NCBI GenBank assembly: GCA_032207245.1 | Contig: CM063503.1 | Span: 105,109,756 to 105,173,755 of the forward strand | Source: Pardosa pseudoannulata | Lineage: Eukaryota; Arthropoda; Arachnida; Araneae; Lycosidae | DNA length: 64,000 nt | Reading direction: 5' to 3' | Shown: positions 24,287 to 36,375 of the stretch, in pieces | Numbering within the stretch: position 1 is the stretch's first letter | How the letters are laid out: each line of letters opens with the position of its first letter | Program-made: the position numbers and the translations under genes | Notes under the pieces: generated by a model | Told to the model about the DNA's origin: nothing | The model's input: only the letters and a program-made list of their open reading frames with translations | The model's database searches: none

Positions 24287-24860
24287 TTATATAAATTTTT
24301 AAAGATTAATAAAATTTTGTAACCTAGTTTAAGATATTCTAATTTTTTTTCTAGTTGATACAAAGATGGCATTAGCATAAATTTCTTGTTTGACTGAAAT
24401 ACTGGTTAAACTTACAATTTTAGTAAAATTATTTAAGATAAATAGTATCTGATTTTAAAATTTTAAAACTACACAAAGGCATGTTTAAAATGTATTTTTT
24501 TATTTTTTAAATGATATAAGTTTTTATAAGGATTAAAATTTTGTAACCTCTTTAAGATATTTTATAATTTTTGGTTTGGTTTAGAGCACTACCGTCTACT
24601 GTTTTGCACACGAGAGCTAAAGAAACCGGGACCCACTGCTTAAAGCCGATTACGAAAGGCTACGAACATCCATACCATTGTGGAATTCGAACCCACAAAC
24701 TCCGGTACCAAAGATCAGCGCCCTAACCAATCGGCCAGCTTACAATTTTTGAAGTTGCTAGAAAGATGGCATTGCTGCATTTTGATTCAATAATCAGTTA
24801 AATTTGCAACCTTATTAAAACTATTCATGATAAATTAACAGTTCATGATTTATATTTTAT
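24287..24860. repeat. ~224-bp tandem duplication, second copy split by a SINE
   Basis: Landmarks recur in order at a period of about 224 bp: AAAATTTTGTAACCT (24311 and 24535), TTTAAGATATT, AAAGATGGCATT (24362 and 24762, the extra offset being the SINE plus its target duplication), and a segment with GGTTAAACTTACAA against AGTTAAATTTGCAA. Copy boundaries are approximate. Confidence 0.75.
24573..24740 (-). mobile_element. tRNA-derived SINE (copy C) with target duplication
   Basis: Full-length reverse-orientation copy, from the GGTTTGGTTTAG tail end to the CTAACCAATCGGCCAGC head end, with the B-box complement GGAATTCGAACCC. It is flanked by TATAATTTTT (24563-24572) and TACAATTTTT (24741-24750), a 10-bp target duplication with one mismatch. 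The insertion is inside the second unit of the local tandem duplication. Confidence 0.9.
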
Positions 24861-26218
24861 CAAATTTTAATATTATACAAATAGTACAACTGGAAGACAT
24901 TATATAATTTTAACTTTTCAGCAGTCTTTGGAAAATTGTTTATAAAAATCAATACTAAACTCCTAAGCATTTTTAACGTTTAATTAGTTCTTTTGGAAAT
25001 GATTATAGTTCAGTTGCATCAACATATGTAATTTTTAAAGTTATAAATTTATACATAAAGAATTCGTTTATAAATATTTTTCAGATTTTTTACAGTCACG
25101 GTAATTTAAGAAACTTATGCATTGTATACTTACAGAAAGATGCTGAGTTAACAAATCTATTTAAAGATTTTGTATTTAATCTTTATAATCTTAGGATTTA
25201 GTCTTTAGTGATAGTTTAAACGTGAAATAATATTAATGACAGACTTCAGTCACAAATTATCATTATTTTATCTCGATGGTTAGAGACAAAAACAGATTGA
25301 TTTTATTGAACACCAAAAGGTAAAGAACATTAAGGAAGCAATAAACCTTTTGTTGCAAATGGAGTACTTATGAGATGTGGTAATTCATCTTCATTTAGAG
25401 CTTCAAATAAGATGCCGTTTCAATTTGTCCGAAAAGTATATCGTGATTTGGAAACAATTGTGTGATTCCTTTGATGAAGTAAATTGGTGTAAATGCACCA
25501 TAGAAAAACACTTTTGCTGCTTTAATACTCCGAAAGGGACTTCCTATTTATTGGAATTTAGTATAAATAATGTTTAACGCCATTTATGTTATCTCACGTT
25601 AGATATTGATGAACATATAAACTATATTTTTGGATATGCAATTACAATACTTGTTGCCCTAGAGAACATTTTCAATGATGCTTCTTAATAAACCATCACA
25701 ATGCATTTTATATGGAATATTTAATTTTTAAACTCTATAAAAACAATTATAAAAAGAACTTATTATAGATAATAGAGTAATTGAGGAATTCACTAGTCAA
25801 GTACAAAACTCCTTATAAGTACGTATAAAAATTATAATTATATGTGAAGTAATTTTTAATTTTAAAGATCAAACACAATATTGATCATTTAATACAATTT
25901 TAGCTTTTTATTTAATAACTAGCAGGAGAACACAATAACATTGAATCTGGATTTCAAATTAAAACTACTTTGACTTTTATTCCTAACAAACTACATAAGC
26001 CTTTTATTCCCCAGAAACCTTTAATCCATATATAACTAGATGAATATATCTTTATTCATAAACCTTTTATTCTAAATCATTTAATCTATCTGCAACAGTT
26101 TATAAAGCAAATTTAAAAATATGAACTTTGACTTTTATAATGGTTTTAAACAGATTTTTCAACATATTTGCCTTCATGTCCAATCTCACTCTCCATCCAT
26201 CCATCTATCTACACACGC
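24861..26218. other. AT-rich DNA, no gene seen
   Basis: A 66-codon frame at 25377-25577 has no recognisable motif. Nothing else supported. Confidence 0.6.
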
Positions 26219-26293
26219 TTATATATATTTAGGTGTGTGTATGTATGAAAATGTGAGCGTAGGTGTATGCATATGTGTGTGAGTGTGTACACC
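26219..26293. repeat. TG-rich microsatellite
   Basis: Interrupted GTGTGT and ATGTGT units; the His/Thr-rich antisense frame over it is an artefact. Confidence 0.75.
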
Positions 26294-26469
26294 ATAAAGC
26301 CAGTACATAATGACAACCATACATTTACATAATCGGGTATCTAGGAGCAACACCATTGTGCATGCGTTGTTGATGGAGTATTTAAATAGACTATACATTG
26401 TCTTTAAAAACAGTGCGATTAGTGTCATAATGAGAAAATATCGGATTCATCAGAGTTTGGTAAAATCCC

Positions 26470-27336
26470 ACCGTTATAGCTCTACGACTGGGAACATCAA
26501 TATCAGAAACAGCGAGTTCATTAAGCGGTTTAAGTACAGTTTTTGTGAGCATATAACAAAAGCGCTGTATGAATGGTGGAACAAATAGTCGACCAGCGAT
26601 GTATCGACCACGGAGCAATGATTCGCTGACGGCACTTCATCTCCAGCTGCATTTGTAATGGGCCATAAAATGGGCATTAGAAGTATAGAAGATAGTTGCA
26701 TGTGTTGATGAATCCTGTTTTCTTGTCCATCATATTGATAGGCATGTGCAAACAAACCGGTTTCCAAAAGGAAATGTTGACTCCCAGATGCACAGTAGGG
26801 CAGAGACGTGTCAGTGGCAGGATTTTTAATTCTATGGGCAATGTTTTCATGGAGCTGATTAAGACAGATTATTACCATAAAATAATCCCTGACATCTGTG
26901 TGCTACGTGAACATCGTTGCAGATAAGGTTCATCCATTCATGACAACAGAATTTCCAGTGGGGGAGGATATTTACCAACCTGAAAATACAATATTTTATA
27001 AGGGTCGAATAGTCAAGGAGTGATTCAAGGAACATTCCGCTGACTTTAAATTCATGTCTTGGCTTCTAAATTCAGTTGAAATTAATGGAATAGAACATAT
27101 GTAGTCCCACCTGAAAAGCCAAATTTGCGCTGTCACTCTACCCTCTTACAATGTGGGAAATTGCAGGACCAGTAGCTGGGTATCCGTTTCCACAAGCTAT
27201 TTATCAGCATCTTCTGGAGTAAATGCCATGCAGGGTGCTGGCGGTATTGAGGGATAAAAGTGGTCCTACATGTTACTTGGGTTTTCGTAATTGTAATGGC
27301 TGTTCGGTGTATATGTCTAGATTCGGAGATGTACAT
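26470..27336 (+). pseudogene. Tc1-family transposase relic
   Basis: Plus-strand translation in shifting frames gives Tc1-type landmarks in the right order: a helix-turn-helix-like SISETASSLSGLS (from 26497), LTALHLQLHL (26626-26655) matching the LTA.H conserved stretch, VDESCF (26704-26721) for the first catalytic aspartate, a region near 27070-27102 ending IEHM that corresponds to the conserved NPIEH segment, and MPCRVLAVL plus SGPTCY near the end (about 27220-27285), the usual C-terminus. It has many stops and frameshifts and a gap after the HTH, so it is dead. I found no terminal inverted repeats. Long antisense frames over it (for example 26474-26878 minus) are shadows. Its 3' part is repeated at 30730-31286. 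Confidence 0.85.
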
Positions 27337-28559
27337 TTTATTGTCTCTTATCACAATATTTTTAAACAGAGATTGCTTTGAGATATATTTTTCTTTAAAT
27401 ATATGTAATTTCTGTATAAATTTCAGAGTGCAGTAATCGTAATAATCAATAACAAAACTCAATTAAATAATTGAATTTTATAATTCTCTAGCCATTTTTT
27501 TTAAAACATATCATTTATTGTCATCCTGAAATACATATGTCTTACTAAAAAATAAAGAGTAATAAAATTTAAAAAATACTTATTCATTTTATATGTCTAC
27601 ATATAAACCCATTATTATTACTTAACAATATTCTATTCATATTTTTTATTTATATATAATTTTTATGATTCCATTTTATCGCTCGAAAACTTATGCTATA
27701 TACTTGAAATAATCATTTATTAAAGATTTATATCATAAAGCTGTATCACAAATTATTTCAAAAGTAATAGGAAAAGTAATTCCATTTATAAAGCAGAGGC
27801 TTTTTTGTATTTTTGATGTGTTTTCTTATTGCTTAATGATTGGGAGATATATAATAAATTCTCTAGTATCTTGCTTTAAACGCCGCAAAGGATTATACTT
27901 AATACGAAAATGTTCCCCAAAAGAAATAAGAAAATAAATTTAATCCTTATATTAAACTTAAGAATATATATTTTTACTGCATAGTTTTATAAAATCTATC
28001 TAAGTTTTATTAATCTTAATTTATTGATGCCAAGTTTTATGAAAATCTTATCACTGTAAAAAAAGTATTTGTTAAGTCTAAAGATTTTGATAATAAATAA
28101 TACCAATTAAGCAGTAGAAATATTTATGAAAATTTATTTCAGTTATCCAAGACTCGTATTTTTCTTTTAGTTTGTTTTGTCATATCTGCAGAATATCGAA
28201 TTTTTTTGTAATTAAACCAATCGAAATATTTGTAAAGACGTTATGATAGGGTAATTGATAGTCTTCAAAGAAGTTAACTTTTGACGTTTCAGCGAATTTA
28301 AAAGTAACATACAGCAGAAATGCAAATCCTGTATAACAGGCCTCATTAATGAAGAGTATAACAAAATATACGAGTCTCGATAAATATTTGTGTGTATATC
28401 ACCGAGAAGTGGGTCCGATTATTTTTATTATGAAAGACTACAAATCGTTGATTGAGATATTTTTGGATGCTTTTTTAACAAGTTTGTTAAAACAATCTTT
28501 GAGAACTTACATTTTTCTCTAAATTTAGAAGCATTCTATTATAACTATTTATATATCTA
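27337..28559. other. AT-rich DNA between Tc1 and mariner relics
   Basis: No gene or repeat recognised. The antisense frame 27133-27462 overlaps the Tc1 relic and has no support. Confidence 0.6.
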
Positions 28560-28561
28560 TA

Positions 28562-29770
28562 ACGAGTGCAACTCAAATGAAAATGAGCCAACACCCCCTG
28601 TGCAAGAATGGTTCGGTTCATTCTCTACAACGAATGCTCTCAGGCACAGAAAAATCATCATTTACGAATGTGAGAGGTTAAAGTTCTTTAAGTCGTTCAT
28701 AGACTGGGTTGAAGACTAGCGTGATATAATAGGTGCTCCAAAAGAGGAACAGCGTGGTGTGGTCAGATTTTTACAGATGCTCTTTCCCAACAAGAAATTA
28801 GTCTCCGTCTGACTGCCGTGTATGAAGCATTGCACCTCGTTGGCCTCTGTAAAGCCTTAGAGAAAACAGATAGAAGAAGGATGGGAAAGTTTCAAAGACG
28901 ATCCAAGACCGGGACAAAGACACCTTGCAATCCCCCCGACACAAATGTACAGATTGATGATCTGATAAGATAAATGATGATAAAGATCGATGGTATGGCA
29001 GAACGTGCGAATATCAGTCAGGGTTTGTTTCACACCATAATTCATGATCAGCTTTTGTGCACTGAATGGATGTCCATGATTTTGAACGACCGTCAGAACA
29101 CTGAAAGGTTCGGCTCTACTTTGAGACCCATCTTATTCGGTATCACAATGAGGCTGATGGCTTCTCGTATTCAATTGTGATCGGAGACGAATCATGGTAC
29201 CACCACTACGAACCTGAAACACGTCGGCAAAGCTTACAATAGAAACATTTGAATTTACCACCCCCCAAAGAAACCAATGACTGTCATGTCCGCGTATAGG
29301 TGCTATTGAATTTTCTTTTGGATCGTCAGGGGCCATTATTGATTGAATTTCCTAAACCTGGAGAGACTATCAATATTTCGTAACATTGTGCAATACTGGA
29401 TAGGCTGCTTGTCATAATCAAGAACGAACTAAATGGAAGACTAATGAATAGTGTTATCTTGCTACAAGACAATTCCCGTCTGCAAGTCACTGATGTGGCT
29501 AACTGGCATAACAGGCAAAGTTCAAGTGGGAAACGCTGCAACATCCTCCATGCAGCCCAGATTTGTCGCCATGCGACTTTCCTATTTCTAGGAAGCTGTA
29601 AAAACATCTCAAGGGTACCAGATTTGTGATGGACTATGTTGTGACGGAGTCAGTTACAGACTATTAGAATCAACATCCCAAGCAGTTTCATAAGACTGGA
29701 ATCACGCGGTTCGTTTGTCAATGAAACAAAAGTTTCTCTGTTCATGGGGACTACTTTTAAGCAAATTACT
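28562..29770 (+). pseudogene. mariner-family transposase relic
   Basis: Plus-strand fragments follow the mariner transposase order: EEQRGVVRFLQ (about 28745) for the N-terminal HTH start, FKDDPRPGQ (28891-28917), a HTIIHDQL-type segment near 29030, GDESWYHHYEPE (from 29183) with the first catalytic Asp, LQDNSR (about 29462) with the second, and CSPDLSPCDF (29551-29580) with the third. The last two aspartate codons are 107 bases apart, which fits the DD34D spacing of mariners with a frame slip. Several stops and frameshifts make it inactive. The stretch 28562-28730 is probably the 5' untranslated part. I could not find matching terminal repeats, so the ends are approximate. Short frames on either strand within it are by-products. 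Confidence 0.88.
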
Positions 29771-30729
29771 GTTTGCCATATATTAGCATTGGCTCTCTTT
29801 ATTTTACGTTTTAAAAATTAAATGTAAAAATTAAGGGTATAATTCATAAAAAGAGAGCGAACTCTTCCCTAACGTTCAAGAACTAGAGATGAGTTAGCCT
29901 ATTTAAGTGGAGAACTTGCCAGAATTAGAAGGGGAATAATTGAATCAGGTAACTGGTGGCTGATCACCGAGGACTCATTCTTTGTTTAGTAATTTCATAA
30001 GCTACGATAGACATAAGAAAATAAAAACTTTAATCCCCAATTTCAAGATGTCTTTACTTTCATTAGTGTCACAACTCGATATATCCGCACTAGAGCATTT
30101 GGAAAAAATAAAGATTCTGAGGCTGACACTTTAGTGAAGAAACATTAATCTAGAAAAGTAAAGCATCCTCTTGCACGAGAACTCATCTGAAACTTTTGTA
30201 CGAGCATTTGTCTTCAAGCCTGGAGATATTAAGCCTCCAAAGTACAAAAATCTATGTTTTTCAGAACCTGATGCATTATTTTGATGTTAGCCTCATTAAG
30301 CAGCATTATGCATTTATTTTTCACTACTCAAAATAAACAATTTATTTTTCATTTACTTCAGAGAATATTTTAAAAGTATATAAATAGAATTAGTATAAAA
30401 AGTTTTTATTACTAATCATTCAACCTTTATTTAGTTTTTATAGATAAAGCAAAGAAACCACTTACGAAATACATTTTTACAACTAACTTATAGTTGATAG
30501 TTGTGAACATCATTGTCGAATAAAAGTACTGTTCTGACAAACGAATCTTATTTAACGAGTTTTGTGTTAATAATTTATATTTAAAATTGCATGAATGTAA
30601 CAACTTTAAGTTCATTCTGAGGAGTATAAGATTGAGTCGCCAAATTTTAAGGTCGTTAAATGAACTATTGATTTACATAGTTGTTAATATAAATTTTCAT
30701 TGAGAATCAAGCATTATTCATATATCAAA
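29771..30729. other. AT-rich DNA, no gene seen
   Basis: No motif in the short frame at 30427-30615 (minus). Nothing else recognised. Confidence 0.6.
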
Positions 30730-31286
30730 GATGCACAGTAGGGAAAAGACGTCCCATTGGCAGAATTTTTAATTCTATGGGCAATGTTTTCATGGAGCTG
30801 ATTAAGATAGCTTATTACCATAGAATAATCCCTGACATCGGTGTGCTACGTGACCATCGTTGCAGATAAGGTTCGTCCATTCATGACAACAGAATTTCCA
30901 GCGGGGGAGGATATTTACCAACCTAAAATTACAATATTTTATAAGGGTCGGATAGTCAAGGAGTGATTCAAGGAACATTCCGCTGACTTTAAATCCATGC
31001 CTTGGTTTCTAAATTCAGTTGAAATTAATGGAATAGAACATATGTAGTCCCACCTGAAAAGCCAAATTTGCGCTGTCACTCTACCCTGTTACAATGTGGG
31101 AAATTGCAGGACCAGTGTTGAGAGCTGGGTATCCGTTTCCACAAGCTATTTATCAGCATCTTCTGGAGTAAATGCCATGCAGGGTGCTGGTGGTATTGAG
31201 GGATGAAAGTGGTCCTACATGTTACTTGGGTTTTCGTAGTTGTAATGGCTGTTCGGTGTATATGTCTAGATATAGAGATGTACATA
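30730..31286 (+). pseudogene. Tc1-family relic, 3' half only
   Basis: This block repeats 26788-27336 in direct orientation with few differences, from GATGCACAGTAGGG to GAGATGTACAT, including the IEHM and SGPTCY segments. The 5' half is missing. Small differences include a 6-base insertion near 31113 and scattered substitutions. It is either a second insertion that lost its 5' end or a duplicated segment. Confidence 0.88.
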
Positions 31287-34200
31287 AAGGACATTATATC
31301 CTTTCGCTAAACAAACTCTGGTTATATTAATTTCGTAACAGATAAAGAGACAATCTCTTCTGAATGAATATATAAAGTTTAAATGAGAAAATAAAATATT
31401 TTAAATATATTTCACCCTGTTATGAATATGATAACTGCACAGATTGAAACTTTACAAGGTATATTGTTTATTCAATTACATTATTTTTACAAAATGATGT
31501 TATAGTACCCTTCCAGATAATCGCTGATTACCAAGGGATACAGGATTCCATTCCACTCTCAGAGGCAGAAAAGAGTCTGCCTGAACTTACAATAGTATTG
31601 GTAAAGCAAATTAGCAATACCAAAAGTTGGGAAGGCTCACCTATTTTTCAGAGAAAACCTAACAATAGATGGTCTAACAAGTAGCTACTTGGGTTGTTGC
31701 ACATTTCTCAATGTGAATGAATGACCCTCTCGAAGATTTAAGGTATTTTGTTAATTATGTCTTCAGCAACAATAAATATTCGTATGAGGTCTTCAGCCGA
31801 GACGACTAAAGATTTTATATCATATGGTTGCTTGTACATTCCTCATGTTTCACTTACCTTTAGTTTCCGTCTATTAAGTGCATAGATACCAATTGCTCTT
31901 TTAGGTTCCTTGTCATTGCTTTCATGAAATATTTTGTGTGTTGTTATCAAGGAAATAATTTGAGGTTTGGGCCTTGTGCCGTTAAAGGACATCTATATTA
32001 ATATATTTAGTTATGATTTATTTAATGATAAAAAGATAATGCTACAAAATACTACTGCACCATAAATTTTAAAGGTTTCTTTACTAGCTAAATAGCAATT
32101 ACTTAATTCTATTTTACATTAGATTAGGGTGAATATTATCGTATCGTGAAAAAATAAGACATATTTAGATTCCTTATTTTATTGCTTGAAATCTTCAATT
32201 TTTTTTCAGACATGCTGGGTTTTCAAATTAAAAAATGTTTTAGGCATATATTTTATAATTAATGTAGGATCCAAACAATTTGTTAAAATATCCATAATAA
32301 TATGCATGAATTATCTCTAAAATAAATTAAAAACAAGGAGTTCTCAAAATTTCGAAAAACTTAATACATCAGTGATCACTCATGTCAGATTTTTGTTCCA
32401 CTCATGCATTTAATTATAATCATTGCATTTAGATTTAATATTTTAATTGTAATCAAATAGGGACTATCTGAAAAACTTAAAATTAAAAAATAAATGAAAT
32501 ACTCAGGAGGAAACATTTAAATTACTATGTTCAAAAAATATTCTACGTCATTCTGAAAAGAAATCAGGCAAAACTTATTACAACACAAAGTTAATATTAG
32601 ATTAATTTGTACTTGTACAAATATCATTTTAATGATATTTCTAATGACGCAGATATTTGGAAATCAATTTAGTTTCGATGTCATTGAAATTTTTCTATTT
32701 CTTCTTTTCTCCAAATCTTTTTAACTGTTTTCTACTTAAGGGACTCCTGATAGATTTAGAAGGAGGATTTATAACTTAATGAGTAATTTTAATTTTAGTA
32801 TGCTATGCATATATTTAGTTCGCATACGAATGCATAAAGAGAAAGTTCAGTTACATATTTAACTATACTTTTTAATTGGTTTAAATTTTTAACAACTGTA
32901 AGAAATTTTTAAAAAAAATTAAAAACAGAGCTATAAGTAAAAGTTTCACAATATATGCATAGTACCTGTAAAAATATTCTTCACTTATTACACTAGAAAG
33001 GTAAACCATGATTTTAATTACCATGTTTTCCTTGACGACACGACCCATATACAATCATAGTGTCGTTAAAGTCTCCGAAATCTAGATCAAGTAAAATACT
33101 CAGTAAATTTTATTTTCATGATAATGATGGTAAATTGACAGACGCGTTTTACACAGACAAGAGACTAAAGCACTTCTGTTTGAACTATCTAAAGGCCACA
33201 CCGACGAGTGGTAAATTACTGTTATGACTTCACATGAAAAAGATTGTGATGACCAGTTACCTTAAGACATGCTAAAATATCAGCGAAACTGCAAATAGCA
33301 TTAAAAATTGTAGAGATCTTCAGTTTTTCCTATTAGAATGGACAAATTGATAAGAGAATAGTATAGAAAATTTTAATTCAATCTATAGTTCTGAGAAGTG
33401 TGGAAGCAATACCAATACCAAAGATACATATTCATTTATTTCGGAAGGCTTGGAAGTTTAGAGTAGGAAAACAAGAACGTGGATAAGGAGAATTTAGTTA
33501 TTCCTTTTAAACTTTCCTCACATTCTTAAACTATTTTAGAAAAATATATTATGCTAAATAATAAATGTATACATACATTACGTAATTTCAGGGTTATTGA
33601 AACAATTCTTAACCCGCAAAGTGTTCAACAAAGATATGTGCTCAGTCGCCGAAGAGTTGATATTTGTAGAAAAACTATATTAGTTTCTAGAGAAAGGCAG
33701 ACACATTCAGTTGAACCAAGAAGGTCACAAATATTATGCACTTCGTGTTAGAATCATTATGGTGTGGTAGGGAAATAGTTTAGTTGAGATATCGCACCGA
33801 CCTTCACATCTTTAGTTGATGTTTTTGCGACGGTTAATTTGTGAGGAGATGAGGACCTAGGCTACGCTGTGAGATAGTACATATTTCGTTTTAATGGATG
33901 GTAATGTATGTCCCAAGACATTTCATTCTAAAGAATATCTGGTAGAGGAAATTGCGTGTATGGAGCAGCAAGCTTAATTGTCCACCCCATTGAAAATTTT
34001 ATGAGATGCCCCCCGCAGTACTCTTGTACACATTAATCATCCCCAGGTTTTCTCCATTGTTTGAAACCTTGCTGAAAGAGTAATGGGGAATACTTGATAC
34101 TCTGTGGTGGTTGATCACCTCACAGAATGCATGGCCATGCGCTCTGAATTTTTTTATGCAGGTGAAAGGTGCTCAGGTACCTATTGTTTCGGTTGAATTC

Positions 34201-36278
34201 ATTTTGGCTTTTAAAAATAATTTTGTTAAGGATTTTAATATTTAATCCTGTAACTTATAAAATTTCAATATTGTTTACTTTGAGTGTACTTCTTTATTTT
34301 GTTTTATGGTGAAATTTAATTGCTACTTTCCTGCTGCATTCCTTATGAATCTTCTCAGTACTTCTCAGTTTTTCAGTATTCTGTAACATATCCGTGCTTA
34401 AATTAAAGCAGATTATATAATATGCTTGTGTAACATTGGCTAAAGGGTGATGGTGTGTGTAATACTGTTTATTGAGTTACAAATTTTTTTTTATGATTTA
34501 TATGTATTATAATAATTATACATGAAAACAAAGAAAACACTTTACATTTAAACAATTACATAAGTAATGTACTTTAAAATGTAGACATAATTATAATTAA
34601 ATGGTACATACATATGTTGGTAGTAATCAGAAAATTCAAATAGTTTAAGTATAAATAATACTTTAAATATAAATAAAGCTCATAAATTATAAGTTCTATT
34701 ATTATTCAGTATTTTGTGTTGATAAACGGAAGAAATTCTTACGCTACTTTCTTTTTTATTAAGTTTTAATCTAGTTTTCGATTTTTGTTCAATGATCTCA
34801 AAATGAACCTTTTAGATATATTTAACAAATTTGAAATATCTGTTATATTTTGAAAATGAAATTCATTTTAATATTTTTCTTTTATTGGTTTCATAAAACA
34901 TTTTATATTTTAGAAACTATTATATCTATAAATATATGTAGTAAAATTGTTTAATAAATATCTTACGATAATACGTGTTAAAACAAATATGAACATATAT
35001 TTTCATATAATAAAAAATATCTTATAAGACAAACATAAATTTTTATATTTCAAAAGCACTGTAACTGAGCAGCAAGCAGAAGAAAGGCCTGAATGTAGAA
35101 TATTTCGCCCGATGCTGGACGTAAATCCCAGTCGAGTGCTAATAACACTGTTCCTAACTTACAGTACACAATATAGCAAACCATTCTTGGTTACTAAGTA
35201 ATCCTCTAACAGGGAATTGGAAAGTTATTCATGAATTCTGGGGCATTTACATAATAATGAGTTTCTTTCATAAAAATTTCTGTATCTACTGATAATTTAA
35301 TAATTTACAATCGACACAGTTTAAACATGTTTTAGAATTCACTCTTTAAAAAAAGAATTTACTATTCGCTATTTTAACCTGCGCTTTATATTTTCCAGAA
35401 CTGGACATTTGAAAACAGCAATCTTTACAGGCATGTTTGTAATAAATAAGTCATGATGAATTTATGCATAATTGAAACCTAAATGATTTTGATCATAAAA
35501 CTAAAGTGAGCTGATGTTTGAATATGAAATGGAATAAATTATTCAAATCAATCAATTCTATCGATGAATTTATAGGAATTAAATGATTTTTTAAATCAAA
35601 CCAATATCTTATTTCACAGTATGATAGTAAATTTATTGTAAATTTAAAATCGAATTGCATGTTTTTGAAAGTTCGTTTATCTGTAATTCCTCGCCTCACA
35701 ATATTTTATTAATGTGTTATGAAAGTTTTTGAAATAGCTACATTACCTTGTGTCGAAATTACATATTTTCATAAAGTAGAGGACAGAATGAAATTATATA
35801 TCTCCTGTAGAAGCAGCCCTTCTGTTCCATTCGAAAATATAATTATAGTCTCATTTCAATTGAATTGTTAATTTTTCATTAAATAATGTTTAAATAAATT
35901 TAGGAGCATATTGTTTTTCTCTTTGGTTGTTGGAAAACTCACTGATTTAAAGGTATGTTGTGCTAGTGGAAGGGATATTTCCGTTGGAAATTTAATTTTT
36001 AAAATCTAAGCGTTACGCACGTAATTTTCTCCACAGCCTATGTCTTCTTCAAATGGGTGTGCCCTTGTTATAAGATGATTTAGATGCATATAAAAAATCT
36101 TATAAGTAAATGGTTATAACAGTTGTACTTGAAATAAATGTTTCGGATCTAAATCGAACCTCATAACACATGCAAGCCTGTTTGAAGACTTCATCGGCTG
36201 GGCAGAAAATTACGTGCATAACGCTTAAAATATATTTAAGATTTCAAGTCTTTTTTTGAGAATTTATAAAATATTTCA
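31287..36278. other. AT-rich DNA, no gene recognised
   Basis: About 5 kb. Two patches are less AT-rich than the rest: 31500-31660, and 33680-34200. The second has open segments on both strands (for example about 50 codons on the plus strand near 34082-34245, and a minus-strand frame through 34050-34160), but I recognise no protein family in either. The 66-codon frame at 33551-33751 has no support. Unexplained old repeats are the likeliest content. Confidence 0.5.
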
Positions 36279-36292
36279 AAATTTTACGTGTT

Positions 36293-36363
36293 TGGTTTGG
36301 TTTAGAGCTCTACGGTCTACTGTTTTGCATACGAGGGCTAATGAGACCGGGACCTACTGCTGC
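36293..36363 (-). mobile_element. 5'-truncated SINE (copy D) with target duplication
   Basis: Only the 3' part of the SINE is present, from the tail complement GGTTTGGTTTAG to GAGACCGGGACCTACTGCT. It is flanked by AAATTTTACGTG (36279-36290) and AAATTTTACATG (36364-36375), an 11/12 match. Truncation at the 5' end with an intact target duplication is typical of LINE-driven reverse transcription that stopped early. Confidence 0.88.
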
Positions 36364-36375
36364 AAATTTTACATG

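Noticed and set aside
26474..26878. 134-codon minus-strand frame
   Set aside because: Lies antisense to the Tc1 transposase relic, whose plus-strand fragments carry the recognisable family landmarks.
29326..29607. 93-codon minus-strand frame
   Set aside because: Antisense to the catalytic part of the mariner relic.
31500..35205. Weak similarity between 31500-31660 and 35060-35200 (shared CCT.AACTTACA.TA block)
   Set aside because: Too short and gapped to claim a repeat family by eye; could be coincidence.
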